From NCBI RefSeq assembly GCF_030295995.1, contig NZ_AP027365.1, positions 868,001 through 932,000 of the forward strand: DNA of 64,000 nt, written 5' to 3'. Made by a program: the position numbers and the translations under genes. The DNA is from Thalassotalea hakodatensis (lineage in GTDB: Bacteria; Pseudomonadota; Gammaproteobacteria; Enterobacterales; Alteromonadaceae). Positions 17,078 through 26,089 of this stretch are shown here, in pieces (the first letter of the stretch is position 1; every line of letters begins with the position of its first letter). The notes below the pieces were generated by a model. That model had not been told where the DNA came from. It made no database searches and saw only the letters and a program-made list of their open reading frames with translations.

Positions 17078-17533
17078 TTAGCTATTTAATGTAGCTCTAA
17101 CTTGTCCGCTTACGGCACCTAAGTCAGCTCTACCTTGCATCTTCGGCTTTAAAATAGCCATCACCTTGCCCATCTCTGCCATTGAGCTTGCGCCCGTTTC
17201 AGCAATTGCGTTTTGAATTAGCGTTGCTATTTCATCATCGCTAAGCGCTTGTGGCAGAAAGGTTTCAAGTGTTGATACTTCAGCTTGCTCAATTTCTGCA
17301 AGTTCTGTTCGACCACCTTCATTATACATTTTGATCGACTCTTTGCGTTGTTTAACCATTTTGGTCAAAATCGCAATGATGTTCTCATCTGTTGCTTCTG
17401 TATTGTGGTCAATTTCTGCTTGTTTAATTGCAGATAACGCCATGCGAATAACGCCAAGACGAATTTTGTCTTTGGCACGCATAGCGTTTTTCATTTCGCT
17501 TTTGAGTTGTTCTAGTAGGCTCATGCTACTCAC
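17078..17533 (-). CDS. yqeY: GatB/YqeY domain protein
   Basis: A soluble protein of 151 residues that matches the YqeY family, related to the tail domain of GatB in the tRNA amidotransferase. Signatures include AMRAKDKIRLGVIRMALSAIKQAEID, the EQAEVSTLETFLPQ stretch and the C-terminal MGKVMAILKPKMQGRADLGAVSGQVRATL. The precise role is not established; it may assist tRNA amidation. It lies 23 bp downstream of rpsU in the same operon, a common arrangement in gammaproteobacteria. Confidence 0.95.
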   Translation of the reverse strand: MSSMSLLEQLKSEMKNAMRAKDKIRLGVIRMALSAIKQAEIDHNTEATDENIIAILTKMVKQRKESIKMYNEGGRTELAEIEQAEVSTLETFLPQALSDDEIATLIQNAIAETGASSMAEMGKVMAILKPKMQGRADLGAVSGQVRATLNS

Positions 17534-17556
17534 TCAGATATGCAACTAAGGTTGGC

Positions 17557-17772
17557 TTAGTACATACGAACGCGACGAGCGTTCTCACGAGATAATTTCT
17601 TAGCAGCGCGCTTAACAGCAGCAGCTTTCTTGCGCTTACGCTCCCAAGTTGGCTTCTCGTATGATTCGCGACGGCGAACTTCTGATAAAATTCCTGCTTT
17701 TTCGCAAGAACGTTTGAAGCGACGTAACGCTACGTCAAATGGTTCGTTTTCTCTAACTTTAATTACTGGCAT
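17557..17772 (-). CDS. rpsU: 30S ribosomal protein S21
   Basis: The 71-residue small-subunit protein S21, needed for initiation on natural mRNAs. The sequence [19 protein letters not shown] then a very basic C-terminus ([25 protein letters not shown]) is canonical. It is the first gene of the macromolecular synthesis operon. Upstream on the minus strand, TTAACA and TAATTT about 18 bp apart within the 17773-17998 gap could be its promoter; the gap is shared with divergent tsaD. Confidence 0.98.
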   Translation of the reverse strand: MPVIKVRENEPFDVALRRFKRSCEKAGILSEVRRRESYEKPTWERKRKKAAAVKRAAKKLSRENARRVRMY

Positions 17773-17998
17773 TGTGCCTCTTACCTTAGTTGTATCTCTA
17801 TAGATTTGACGAAGAGCTTTACGTAACTTTAATGAAAATTACCTTACTTCCGCCCACTCTGTTAAAAAATGGTGCGGTATTCTACTGCCACAGCACGTAG
17901 AAAGTAAAGTTTAATTTTGCTTTTCTCTGGTGAAATGCCTCTTTGCTAGGTAAAATCGCCGCCATATTGATTAATCCATAACAAGTGAAGCGATAAGT

Positions 17999-19024
17999 AT
18001 GCGAATTTTAGGTATTGAAACCTCCTGCGATGAAACAGGAATTGCTATCTATGATGAAAAAGCAGGTATTTTGTCTCATCGTTTATATAGTCAAATTAAA
18101 GTGCATGCGGATTATGGTGGTGTTGTGCCTGAGTTAGCCTCGCGTGACCATGTTAGAAAAACATTACCGTTAATTAAAGAAGTTTTTGCTGAAGCGGGTT
18201 TAACACCAAAAGATATCGATGGTGTGGCGTATACATCAGGCCCGGGCTTAATTGGTGCTTTATTTGTTGGTTGTTCCATTGGTAGAAGTTTAGCGTATGG
18301 TTGGAATTTACCTGCGGTACCTGTACATCATATGGAAGGGCATTTATTAGCCCCGATGCTAGAAGACGACGTACCTGAGTTTCCTTTTGTTGCTTTGCTT
18401 GTTTCTGGTGGTCATACACAGCTTGTTCGGGTAGATGGTATTGGCAAATATGAAATGTTGGGTGAGTCAGTAGATGATGCGGCAGGCGAAGCATTTGATA
18501 AAACAGCCAAGTTGTTGGGGTTGGATTATCCAGGTGGCCCAGTGCTGGCAAAAATGGCTGAAAGTGGCAAAGGTGGCCGTTATAAGTTTCCACGACCAAT
18601 GACGGATCGCCCAGGGTTAGATTTCAGCTTTAGCGGTTTAAAAACCTTTACAGCTAATACTATTCGTAAAGAGCAAGATGCAGGTAATTTTGATACGCAA
18701 ACACATGCCGATATTGCTTTTGCTTTTCAAGAAGCGGTGGTAGATACCTTAGCGATAAAATGCAGACGGGCATTAGAACAATGTCAATTAAATCGCTTAG
18801 TCATTGCAGGTGGGGTTAGTGCAAATACTGCATTACGTGTAAAACTAGCGCATATTACCCAAAAGCTAGGCGGTAAAGTGTATTATCCTCGCCCAGAATT
18901 TTGTACCGATAATGGCGCAATGATCGCCTATGCAGGTATGCAACGTTTAAAGGCTGGTGTTTTTGCTGATTTGAGTTTTAAGGCAACACCACGGTGGCCA
19001 TTAGATACTTTGCCTGCGATATAA
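17999..19024 (+). CDS. tsaD: tRNA N6-threonylcarbamoyladenosine synthase subunit TsaD
   Basis: The catalytic subunit that transfers threonylcarbamoyl to A37 of ANN-decoding tRNAs, together with TsaB and TsaE; 341 residues. Motifs: [16 protein letters not shown] at the N-terminus, the metal-binding HHMEGH loop, VSGGHTQLV, and [13 protein letters not shown]. The divergent position opposite rpsU is conserved in gammaproteobacteria. The upstream AGTGAAGCGATAAGT gives a weak ribosome binding site. Confidence 0.98.
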   Translation: MRILGIETSCDETGIAIYDEKAGILSHRLYSQIKVHADYGGVVPELASRDHVRKTLPLIKEVFAEAGLTPKDIDGVAYTSGPGLIGALFVGCSIGRSLAYGWNLPAVPVHHMEGHLLAPMLEDDVPEFPFVALLVSGGHTQLVRVDGIGKYEMLGESVDDAAGEAFDKTAKLLGLDYPGGPVLAKMAESGKGGRYKFPRPMTDRPGLDFSFSGLKTFTANTIRKEQDAGNFDTQTHADIAFAFQEAVVDTLAIKCRRALEQCQLNRLVIAGGVSANTALRVKLAHITQKLGGKVYYPRPEFCTDNGAMIAYAGMQRLKAGVFADLSFKATPRWPLDTLPAI

Positions 19025-19085
19025 AAATACTTCACATAAGTATGTGACGACTTAAGGTGTAAATTGATGTAACAAGTTTTCCATA

Positions 19086-19691
19086 TTAAGGGAGCTTGTT
19101 ACGACCAATTTTCGGTTCACTACCTGTTAATAAACGAACTATATTATGTCGATGACGGAAAATAATGAGTGCGGAAAGCATTAATACTGGAAAGGTATAT
19201 AAAGGTTTAAGCAGCCAAGTATAAAGCGGTGCTAAACTGACGGTAATAATGGCAGCAAGACTTGAATATTTGGTTACTCTGGCTACACCATACCAAGTTA
19301 AAATTAATAAACCACCAAGATCAAGGCCAATAGGTAGAAGTGTACCAAATGCTGTAGCAACGGCTTTTCCGCCTTTAAACTGGAAAAAAACAGGAAACAT
19401 GTGACCCAAACATGACGCGATGGCAATACTCGCAAGATATAGAGGTTCAATGCCAAGAAAATAAGCGGCCCAAACAGGTATCGTCCCCTTTAATACATCG
19501 AACATTAACACCGCTATCGCTGCGCGCTTTCCGCCAATTCTGAGTACATTAGTGGCGCCGGGGTTGCCTGAGCCTTGCGTGCGTGGGTCAGGTAAGTTTA
19601 ATAACTTACACAATAAAATGGCACTAGACACTGAACCCAAAAGATAGGCAAAAACAACCATGGCTAGCGTCAACGTTAACATTTGCGTCAA
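19086..19691 (-). CDS. plsY: glycerol-3-phosphate acyltransferase PlsY
   Basis: An inner-membrane enzyme that acylates glycerol-3-phosphate from acyl-phosphate, the first step of phospholipid synthesis; 201 residues with about five membrane segments. The three conserved loops are visible: [33 protein letters not shown] and the C-terminal [19 protein letters not shown]. Two Met codons lie near the start (MTQMLTL) and either could be used. It is convergent with tsaD and divergent from folB. Confidence 0.97.
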   Translation of the reverse strand: MTQMLTLTLAMVVFAYLLGSVSSAILLCKLLNLPDPRTQGSGNPGATNVLRIGGKRAAIAVLMFDVLKGTIPVWAAYFLGIEPLYLASIAIASCLGHMFPVFFQFKGGKAVATAFGTLLPIGLDLGGLLILTWYGVARVTKYSSLAAIITVSLAPLYTWLLKPLYTFPVLMLSALIIFRHRHNIVRLLTGSEPKIGRNKLP

Positions 19692-19805
19692 TTTCCCTGT
19701 TAAACAACATTACGTTATGTTTATTGTGCCCTTAACAAACTAGTTTTTCTACTCTTGTACAGGTAAACTCGCCATTTAATTTAGAATAATTAAGTTTAGA
19801 ATCTA

Positions 19806-20162
19806 ATGGATAAGGTTTTTATTAGTGGTTTGTCTATTCAAACAACGATTGGCTTTTACGAATGGGAAAAGCAAATAAAGCAAACATTGGTGCTAGATGT
19901 TGAAATGGCTTGGGATATTAAACCAGCCGCACAAAACGATGAATTAGCTAAAACGCTTGATTACGCAGAAATTTCACAAGCATTAGAACGTTTTGCTAAT
20001 GAACACCCGGTTGATCTTATTGAAACATTAGCGGAACGTATGATCACTTTTTTAATGGGTCAATATCAGATCCCATGGATAAAGTTACGTATTCACAAAC
20101 CCAATGCCGTATTTAATGCGGCTTCTGTAGGGGTAGAAATTGAACGTGGGCAGTGTGATTAA
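19806..20162 (+). CDS. folB: dihydroneopterin aldolase
   Basis: Folate synthesis: cleaves 7,8-dihydroneopterin to 6-hydroxymethyl-dihydropterin and glycolaldehyde. 118 residues, with FISGLSIQTTIGFYEWEKQIKQTL and the conserved LDYAEISQAL and LIETLAERM segments, then KPNAVFNAASVGVEIER. Its stop codon overlaps the start of folK by one base (TAATG-type), so both are co-translated and act on consecutive steps. Confidence 0.96.
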   Translation: MDKVFISGLSIQTTIGFYEWEKQIKQTLVLDVEMAWDIKPAAQNDELAKTLDYAEISQALERFANEHPVDLIETLAERMITFLMGQYQIPWIKLRIHKPNAVFNAASVGVEIERGQCD

Positions 20163-20671
20163 TGGCCCGTGTTTATTTATCGATAGGCAGTAACATTGAT
20201 CGTCAAAAAAATGTTGAAAGTGGTTTAAATGCCTTGTCATCGTTATACGGTCAATTAACGTTATCATCTCTTTTTGAAAGCGAAGCTGTCGGCTTTAGTG
20301 GCTCACCGTTTTATAATATGGTTGTTGGTTTTACTACCAACCAATCTTTGCATCAACTTGCCGATGCATTACGGCAAATAGAATATAGTCATGGCAGAGC
20401 GCATGATGCTAAAAAATATAGCCCGAGAACGTTAGATTTAGATATTTTACTTTATGACGATATGATTTGTGAGCAACCAGCACAATTACCACGTGATGAG
20501 ATATGCTTTAATGCTTTTGTACTTTGGCCGCTGGCAGAAATAGCGCCTGATATTAAACATCCTATTGAAAAGAAAACATTTGCTCAATTGTGGCAAGCAT
20601 TTGATCAACATACACAACAATTAGAAAAAGTTGCCTTACATTGGCAGCAACCGCAAAAGGACCTGACATAA
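20162..20671 (+). CDS. folK: 6-hydroxymethyl-7,8-dihydropterin pyrophosphokinase
   Basis: Transfers pyrophosphate from ATP to the pterin made by FolB; 169 residues. YLSIGSNIDRQKNVESGL at the N-terminus and the pair SPRTLDLDILLYDD are the family signatures, and RDEICFNAFVLWPLAEIAPD matches the HPR-type loop region although the usual HP before RM is altered to PRDEI. It sits between folB and uppP; the uppP start is 3 bases past its stop. Confidence 0.95.
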   Translation: MARVYLSIGSNIDRQKNVESGLNALSSLYGQLTLSSLFESEAVGFSGSPFYNMVVGFTTNQSLHQLADALRQIEYSHGRAHDAKKYSPRTLDLDILLYDDMICEQPAQLPRDEICFNAFVLWPLAEIAPDIKHPIEKKTFAQLWQAFDQHTQQLEKVALHWQQPQKDLT

Positions 20672-20673
20672 AC

Positions 20674-21489
20674 ATGACATTTCTAGAAATATTCTGGCTA
20701 GCATTAATACAAGGATTAACTGAATTTTTACCTATTTCAAGTTCAGCACATTTAATTTTGCCTTCAGCAATACTTGGCTGGCAAGAGCAAGGTTTAGGGT
20801 TTGATGTTGCGGTTCATGTGGGTACCTTACTCGCGGTTGTATTGTATTTTCGTAAAGAAGTTGGCGCAATGGCTGTAGCTTGGTTTGGCACATTGGGTGT
20901 TGGCCCCGCAAAACACGAGCGTAATTCGTTTGATGGTAAGTTAGCGTGGTGGATTTTATTTGCGTCTATTCCATTAGGCTTAGTTGGCTTATTGGGTAGC
21001 GACTTTATTGAAGCGCATTTACGAACGGTTGCGGTTATTGCAGCCACAACACTTCTATTTGGCATATTATTAGGTTTTGCCGATATTAAAGCAAAAGAAA
21101 ATGTTTCAGTTGAACAACTTGGTTTTAAAGGCGCGATGATTATTGGTTTGTCACAAACACTAGCGCTAATTCCTGGCACATCGCGTTCTGGTATCACCAT
21201 GACATTTGGTATGATGTTGGGCTTAAGTAAAGAAAACGCCGCACGATTTTCATTCTTGCTTTCTATTCCAGGTATTATGATGCCGGGAGGCTATTTAACC
21301 TATAAATTTATGACAAGTACTGATACGGTTGACTGGCAAGTGCTTGGCTTAGGTAGTGTATTAGCATTTATCTGTGCCTATGCGTGTATCCATTACTTTT
21401 TAATTATCGTAGGTAAACTAGGCATGATGCCTTTTGTTATTTATCGACTGATACTTGGTGCGGGCTTATTATGGTTTATATTTGCCTAA
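20674..21489 (+). CDS. uppP: undecaprenyl-diphosphatase
   Basis: Integral membrane phosphatase that recycles undecaprenyl pyrophosphate for peptidoglycan synthesis and gives bacitracin resistance when overproduced. The ATG at 20674 gives 271 residues; a longer frame from 20641 lies inside folK and adds only a soluble tail. Motifs: EFLPISSSAHL near residue 17 and PGTSRSGITMT, the phosphatase-like signature, with about seven to eight hydrophobic segments. Confidence 0.97.
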   Translation: MTFLEIFWLALIQGLTEFLPISSSAHLILPSAILGWQEQGLGFDVAVHVGTLLAVVLYFRKEVGAMAVAWFGTLGVGPAKHERNSFDGKLAWWILFASIPLGLVGLLGSDFIEAHLRTVAVIAATTLLFGILLGFADIKAKENVSVEQLGFKGAMIIGLSQTLALIPGTSRSGITMTFGMMLGLSKENAARFSFLLSIPGIMMPGGYLTYKFMTSTDTVDWQVLGLGSVLAFICAYACIHYFLIIVGKLGMMPFVIYRLILGAGLLWFIFA

Positions 21490-21524
21490 CAAACAGGCCT
21501 TAACGGCTATGTGATTGCTGTTAG

Positions 21525-21542
21525 GCGCACTTTATAGTGTGC
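21525..21542 (+). terminator. probable terminator of the folB-folK-uppP operon
   Basis: GCGCAC and GTGTGC form a 6-bp stem (one G-U) with a TTTATA loop, followed by TTCTCTTT. Confidence 0.45.
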
Positions 21543-21675
21543 TTCTCTTTGCTGATGTTTAAGCTACCTGCTTCGGTAGGTAGTAATTATCAAAGCGGCG
21601 ATGTTTGAAATATCTACTCATGTTAATTTTCTTAAATCTTTAATGTACCTGACCCCTTAAATTTTTGAGTGGAAG

Positions 21676-21691
21676 TTAACGTAAACGTTAA
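21676..21691. promoter_or_regulatory. palindromic operator upstream of the acyl-CoA dehydrogenase
   Basis: TTAACGTAAACGTTAA is an inverted repeat (TTAACGT and ACGTTAA around AA) 80 bp before the start codon. The ACGTAAACG core resembles operators reported for the MerR-family regulator LiuR of branched-chain amino acid and fatty-acid catabolism in marine gammaproteobacteria. The palindrome is certain; the regulator is inferred. Confidence 0.5.
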
Positions 21692-21770
21692 ATAATTTCG
21701 TGTTTATAAGTGTGTTTTTGTATAGAATGATAAGAAACCTTTAACGCCTAACACTAAAGGGGCATAGCAA

Positions 21771-22928
21771 ATGAATTTATCATTATCTGAAGAGCAAGTG
21801 ATGATACAAGATATGGCGAAGAAGTTTGCCGAATCTGAGTTAGCACCTGTTGCCAGCCAATTAGACGAGTCACCCGATGAGTCGTTATTTTTATCTAATT
21901 TAGCCAAACTTTCTGAACTTGGTTTTATGGGGCTTAATATCAAAGCCGAATATGGCGGAGTAGAAGCTGGCAGTGTGGCATTTAGTTTAGCAATCACCGA
22001 ATTAGCAAAGGCGTGTGCCTCTACGGCAGTTACTACCTCAGTCACAAATATGGTGGCAGAAGTTATTCAAGCGGTAGGTAATGAAGATCAAAAACAACAA
22101 TATTTACCTAAACTATGTGACGGACAATATCGTGCAGGGGGCTTTTGTTTGACTGAAAATTCTGCAGGTTCTGATCCTGCAGGTATGAAAACAGTCGCCG
22201 TTCGTGAAGGTGATGACTATATTATTAACGGTAGCAAGTTATATATTACCAGCGGAACATTTGCTGATGTTTTTGTCGTTTGGGCCGTTACCGATCCGAG
22301 CGCCAAAAAAGGCAAAGGCATCTCATGTTTTATTGTTGAAGCGAGTACGCCGGGTGTAAATATAGGTAAAACAGAAGATAAAATGGGGCAAAAAGCATCG
22401 CCCACGAATGAAGTGCATTTTGAAAATTGCCGTGTACCAGCTTCATCGTTACTTGGCCAAGAAAATAAAGGCTTCGGTGTTGCCGTAGGTGAGCTTGCTG
22501 GCGGAAGAATTGGTATTGGCTCTCTTGCACTGGGTATTGGCTTAGCAGCAATGGATTATGCACGTGAGTATTTAATCGAACGAAAGCAATTCGACCAACC
22601 CTTGGCTAATTTTCAAGGGTTACAATGGAAATTAGCAGAGCGTTATACCGAGCTAGAAGCAGCTCGGTTATTACTTATGCAAGCGGCTTATACTAAAGAA
22701 CAAGGTTTAGCGTTTGGTAAGCAAGCATCTATGGCAAAACTTTTTGCTGCAGAAAAAGCAAATATCGCCTGCTACGACGCATTACAAATGATGGGTGGTG
22801 CCGGATACATAAAAGAATATCCGTTGGAGCGATTTGCTCGTGATGTGCGCGTGACTTCTATTTATGAAGGTACTAGCGAGATACAAAAAGTGATTATTGC
22901 TCGCGAATTGCTCAATGAAGTAAAATAG
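21771..22928 (+). CDS. acyl-CoA dehydrogenase
   Basis: A soluble FAD enzyme that introduces the alpha-beta double bond into acyl-CoA; 385 residues. The N-terminal helical domain starts LSLSEEQVMIQDMAKKF; the FAD/substrate signature is GGFCLTENSAGSDPAGM, then ITSGTFADVFVV; the C-terminal signature is QMMGGAGYIKEYPLERFARDVRVTSIYEGTSEIQK with the catalytic Glu in YEGT. Chain-length specificity cannot be set from sequence alone; it may act on short or branched acyl-CoA, which would fit the LiuR-like operator. It is a single-gene unit. Confidence 0.93.
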   Translation: MNLSLSEEQVMIQDMAKKFAESELAPVASQLDESPDESLFLSNLAKLSELGFMGLNIKAEYGGVEAGSVAFSLAITELAKACASTAVTTSVTNMVAEVIQAVGNEDQKQQYLPKLCDGQYRAGGFCLTENSAGSDPAGMKTVAVREGDDYIINGSKLYITSGTFADVFVVWAVTDPSAKKGKGISCFIVEASTPGVNIGKTEDKMGQKASPTNEVHFENCRVPASSLLGQENKGFGVAVGELAGGRIGIGSLALGIGLAAMDYAREYLIERKQFDQPLANFQGLQWKLAERYTELEAARLLLMQAAYTKEQGLAFGKQASMAKLFAAEKANIACYDALQMMGGAGYIKEYPLERFARDVRVTSIYEGTSEIQKVIIARELLNEVK

Positions 22929-22986
22929 TCATAACTCATTGTTTATCATGCGCCTAATTATTGGTGCATGATTGCTCTTATACCCT

Positions 22987-24402
22987 TTAAGCGTTCTCCA
23001 CAATAAAAACGGTGTCTTTACCAAGTTCTTTAGCTTGGTACATTGCATTATCGGCCGCAATGAACCATTGATCTGCACTTTTACTTTCGCGTAATGGAGC
23101 AATACCAATACTACAGGTTACGCAGGGCAGAGCGTCAGAAGATGTTTCAACCAAACATTGTTGAAAACGTTTTGCGATAACGTTAGCTTCATCTATGTTG
23201 GTTTCTGGACAAAGTATTACAAATTCTTCACCTCCCCAGCGTGAAACAATATCAACACTTCGGGCACATTCCGTTAATTGTTTGGCAAAATGTTGTAAAA
23301 CATCATCTCCAACTTTATGACCAAATTGATCATTTATATTTTTGAAGTCATCTATATCTAATATGATTAAACAGGCATTTTTATTGTAACGTTCTTTAAG
23401 CTTTATTTGTTGTTGAATACACTCTGATAAATGGCCACGATTATACAATCGCGTTAATGAATCACGGATGGCCAGGTCTGCAAGCTGCTTATTTTTTTCA
23501 TCAAGTTGTTGGTGGGCAAGCTCTAACGCCTTATTTTTTGCTTCTAAGATACTTGCATTATTTACTGAGCGCCAATAGCCAAATAATAAACAAATGATCA
23601 CTGCGATAAAAGCAGAAGCAGATTTGATCGCCATACTATAGTCTTTGACTTGAGTAGTGTTAATGTCTTTTAAATATGAAAACACTTGCGCATGCTCTGC
23701 TATAGTGATTTGTGAAATCGCCTGATTGAGTGTTGGTATAATATGTGACAAAGATTTACCCACCCCAATACGAAGCTTATCTTCTAGTTCAGAAATACCG
23801 ACAATTCTTAAATTATGTAATGCATTGTCTTTGATATATTTATTGGCTCCGTGGAAAGAGCCTAAGTAAAAATCAATCTCTTTATTTTGTACCTTTGTTA
23901 AGCCTTGCGCTTCATTTTCAACTTCTACGATATTTATTTTAGGGTGGTACTCTAATAAATAACGATGCAATCGATAGCCAGTAACTACAGCGACGGATTG
24001 TTGATTAATGTTTGCTAAATGACCAACTAATGGTTGGTTGTAATGTCCATAAAGTGCATTTGGTGCTCGAAAGAGCACTTTTGTAAAATCGAGAAAGTTT
24101 TTTCTGTTAGTTGTGCTATTTAACATGGGGATCAAATCACACTTGTTAGCTTGAATATAGTCAAGCGTTTGTTGCCAACTCTCAGTGGGGATTAAGGTAA
24201 AGGTAAGTTCTGAGTTTTTTTCTATAAGAGTCAGGTATTGGCGAGAAAGACCGATATGTTGCCCATTAATGAGTGATTCATAGGGGGCCCAATCAGGGTC
24301 AATACAATATCGGATACTCGAAGGACTTGACGGCGCAGCCATCAACGAAAAACTTTCGCTAATTAATAGAGCATAAAAACTTATAAATACAACATGTTTC
24401 AT
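22987..24402 (-). CDS. diguanylate cyclase with periplasmic solute-binding sensor
   Basis: A membrane signalling protein of 471 residues. A signal peptide is followed by a type-3 solute-binding domain (about 30-250: IRYCIDPDWAPYESLINGQHIG...), which would sample a periplasmic ligand. One membrane helix (about 258-280, SAFIAVIICLLFGYW) leads to a short coiled coil (EAKNKALELAHQQLDEKN) and a GGDEF domain (about 305-471). The active-site loop reads RWGGEEF, which is catalytically competent, so it should make cyclic-di-GMP. No downstream effector is nearby; the ligand is unknown. Confidence 0.93.
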   Translation of the reverse strand: MKHVVFISFYALLISESFSLMAAPSSPSSIRYCIDPDWAPYESLINGQHIGLSRQYLTLIEKNSELTFTLIPTESWQQTLDYIQANKCDLIPMLNSTTNRKNFLDFTKVLFRAPNALYGHYNQPLVGHLANINQQSVAVVTGYRLHRYLLEYHPKINIVEVENEAQGLTKVQNKEIDFYLGSFHGANKYIKDNALHNLRIVGISELEDKLRIGVGKSLSHIIPTLNQAISQITIAEHAQVFSYLKDINTTQVKDYSMAIKSASAFIAVIICLLFGYWRSVNNASILEAKNKALELAHQQLDEKNKQLADLAIRDSLTRLYNRGHLSECIQQQIKLKERYNKNACLIILDIDDFKNINDQFGHKVGDDVLQHFAKQLTECARSVDIVSRWGGEEFVILCPETNIDEANVIAKRFQQCLVETSSDALPCVTCSIGIAPLRESKSADQWFIAADNAMYQAKELGKDTVFIVENA

Positions 24403-24578
24403 TATTTTATGTAATATTGGTGAAAATTATTACGCCGACCACGAAACAAGCGTAATTTTACTATATCGCTAATTTCACAAAAAAGATAATGGTTTATTTC
24501 GAGAGTTTAACGTTATTCCACTTGTTAATTTGCGCTACGCCCCCACGTTAAATGTAAATAATCTGACGGGGAATAATA

Positions 24579-25427
24579 GTGTCAAATGTATCCGTAGCCA
24601 TGACGATGGAAAACTTTCAAAAGATTGTATTGGAAGACTCAAAAGAAAAGCTGGTTTTAGTCGCTTTTTGGGCAGAGCAAGTACCAGAGAGTGTCGAATT
24701 AAAAGACAAGTTATCAGCACGAGTAATGGGAGCCGATGAACATATTTTAATGACAACGGTTGATTGTCAGGCGGAGCAACAAATTGCTGCGCAATTTGGT
24801 ATTCAAGGTTTACCAACTGCCGTTTTAGTTAAAGACGGACAACCGATTGATGGTGTTTCTGGTCCACAAACAGATGAAAGTATTGAAGCCTTTATTGGTA
24901 AGCACCTACCTAAACCAGAAGATGAGCTATTAACTCAGGCAAAAGCATGCTTAGCTGAGAACGATGTTAATCAAGCGTTTGGTTTAATTACTCAAGCACA
25001 TCAACTAGATGCAGAGCGAGCTGATATTAAGTTCATTTTGATTGATGTTTATTTACAAACAGGAAAAATATCAGAAGCCGAACAATTACTGGGCACGATA
25101 AAGATGGTAGATCAGGATAGTGATTATGCTGCTTTAGTCGCTAAATTAGAGTTAGCTAACGAGGCTGCCGATTCACCAGAAATTCAATCACTTGAACAAG
25201 CGATTGAACAAGACCCTCAAAACAATGAGCTAAAACGAAAACTAGCCGCGCAATATAACCAAGTAAACCGTAATGAAGAAGCGTTAACGATATTGTTCCG
25301 TTTAGTTCAACAAGATTCAAGTGATGCTGACAGTAAACAATTATTGTTAGATGTATTAAAAGCTTTGCCAGACGGCGACCCTCTCGCGACTAAATATCGC
25401 CGAAAGCTGTATACCTTGATGTATTAA
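24579..25427 (+). CDS. cnoX: CnoX/YbbN-type co-chaperedoxin
   Basis: A thioredoxin-fold protein with C-terminal TPR-like helices, 282 residues, that in E. coli protects substrates from oxidation and hands them to GroEL. The thioredoxin region (1-110) has LVLVAFWAEQVPES where thioredoxin has WCGPC, so both redox cysteines are absent, and it keeps the cis-Pro loop (GLPTAVLVKDG). The TPR part follows (QAKACLAENDVNQAFGLITQAH...). The start is GTG at 24579 with GGGGA at the right distance. A strong terminator follows. Confidence 0.88.
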   Translation: MSNVSVAMTMENFQKIVLEDSKEKLVLVAFWAEQVPESVELKDKLSARVMGADEHILMTTVDCQAEQQIAAQFGIQGLPTAVLVKDGQPIDGVSGPQTDESIEAFIGKHLPKPEDELLTQAKACLAENDVNQAFGLITQAHQLDAERADIKFILIDVYLQTGKISEAEQLLGTIKMVDQDSDYAALVAKLELANEAADSPEIQSLEQAIEQDPQNNELKRKLAAQYNQVNRNEEALTILFRLVQQDSSDADSKQLLLDVLKALPDGDPLATKYRRKLYTLMY

Positions 25428-25429
25428 TA

Positions 25430-25450
25430 AAAAAGCGCTAAGCGCTTTTT
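25430..25450. terminator. bidirectional terminator between cnoX and msrA
   Basis: AAAAAGCGC and GCGCTTTTT form a 9-bp stem around TAA, with T-runs on both strands. Confidence 0.85.
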
Positions 25451-25469
25451 CTTTTAGCGCAAGCGCAAG

Positions 25470-26009
25470 TTATTTTAATTTTTCAACAAATGTTTTTCTA
25501 AACTTGGCAAGTTTAGGAGAAACAACAGCCTGACAGTATTGATTTTCAGGGTTATTATTGAAATAGTCTTGATGATATTCTTCCCCAGAAAAGAATGAGC
25601 TTAATGGGGTTATTTCAGTAACAATGGGTGCTGAAAAAGCTGCAGAATCGGTAAGTTCCTTAATGATGTTTGAGGCAATCTCTCGCTGTTCTTCATTATG
25701 ATAAAAAATTGCTGAACGATATTGCGTACCAACATCATTGCCTTGACGGTTTAGTTGTGTTGGATCATGCAAGGTGAAAAAAATTTCTAAGATTTCACGA
25801 AAACTAATAATATCGCTGTCATAAGTTAATTGAACAACTTCTGCGTGCCCAGAATTTCCTTCACACACCATTTTGTAGGTAGGAGAATCAGTATGTCCGC
25901 CCATATAACCAGACTCGGCGCTTAAAATTCCCTGTAAACTATTAAAAGCTGCTTCGATACACCAAAAGCAGCCTCCGGCTAACGTTGTTTTTTCAATAGT
26001 CGATGCCAT
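25470..26009 (-). CDS. msrA: peptide-methionine (S)-S-oxide reductase
   Basis: Repairs S-form methionine sulfoxide in proteins; 179 residues. The catalytic motif GGCFWCIEAAF lies at residues 12-22, followed by GYMGGHTDSPTYKMVCEGNSGHAE and the conserved DPTQLNRQGNDVGTQYRSAIFY segment. It is convergent with cnoX, another oxidative-stress protein, though each is transcribed alone. Confidence 0.96.
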   Translation of the reverse strand: MASTIEKTTLAGGCFWCIEAAFNSLQGILSAESGYMGGHTDSPTYKMVCEGNSGHAEVVQLTYDSDIISFREILEIFFTLHDPTQLNRQGNDVGTQYRSAIFYHNEEQREIASNIIKELTDSAAFSAPIVTEITPLSSFFSGEEYHQDYFNNNPENQYCQAVVSPKLAKFRKTFVEKLK

Positions 26010-26089
26010 GAGTACACCCTACAATCAGATGAAGTATAGAAACACATTATATCGTGGTTCACAGGGTTGAACAGTACCAAGTTTTATAA

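Noticed and set aside
21484-21526. GCCTAAC ... GTTAGGC inverted pair resembling an integron attC site
   Set aside because: It spans only 43 bp, the inner L boxes do not pair properly, it begins in the uppP stop codon, and no integrase or cassette array is present.
24535-24816. Minus-strand 93-codon frame opposite the start of cnoX
   Set aside because: It is antisense to the thioredoxin-like region and has no recognisable features.
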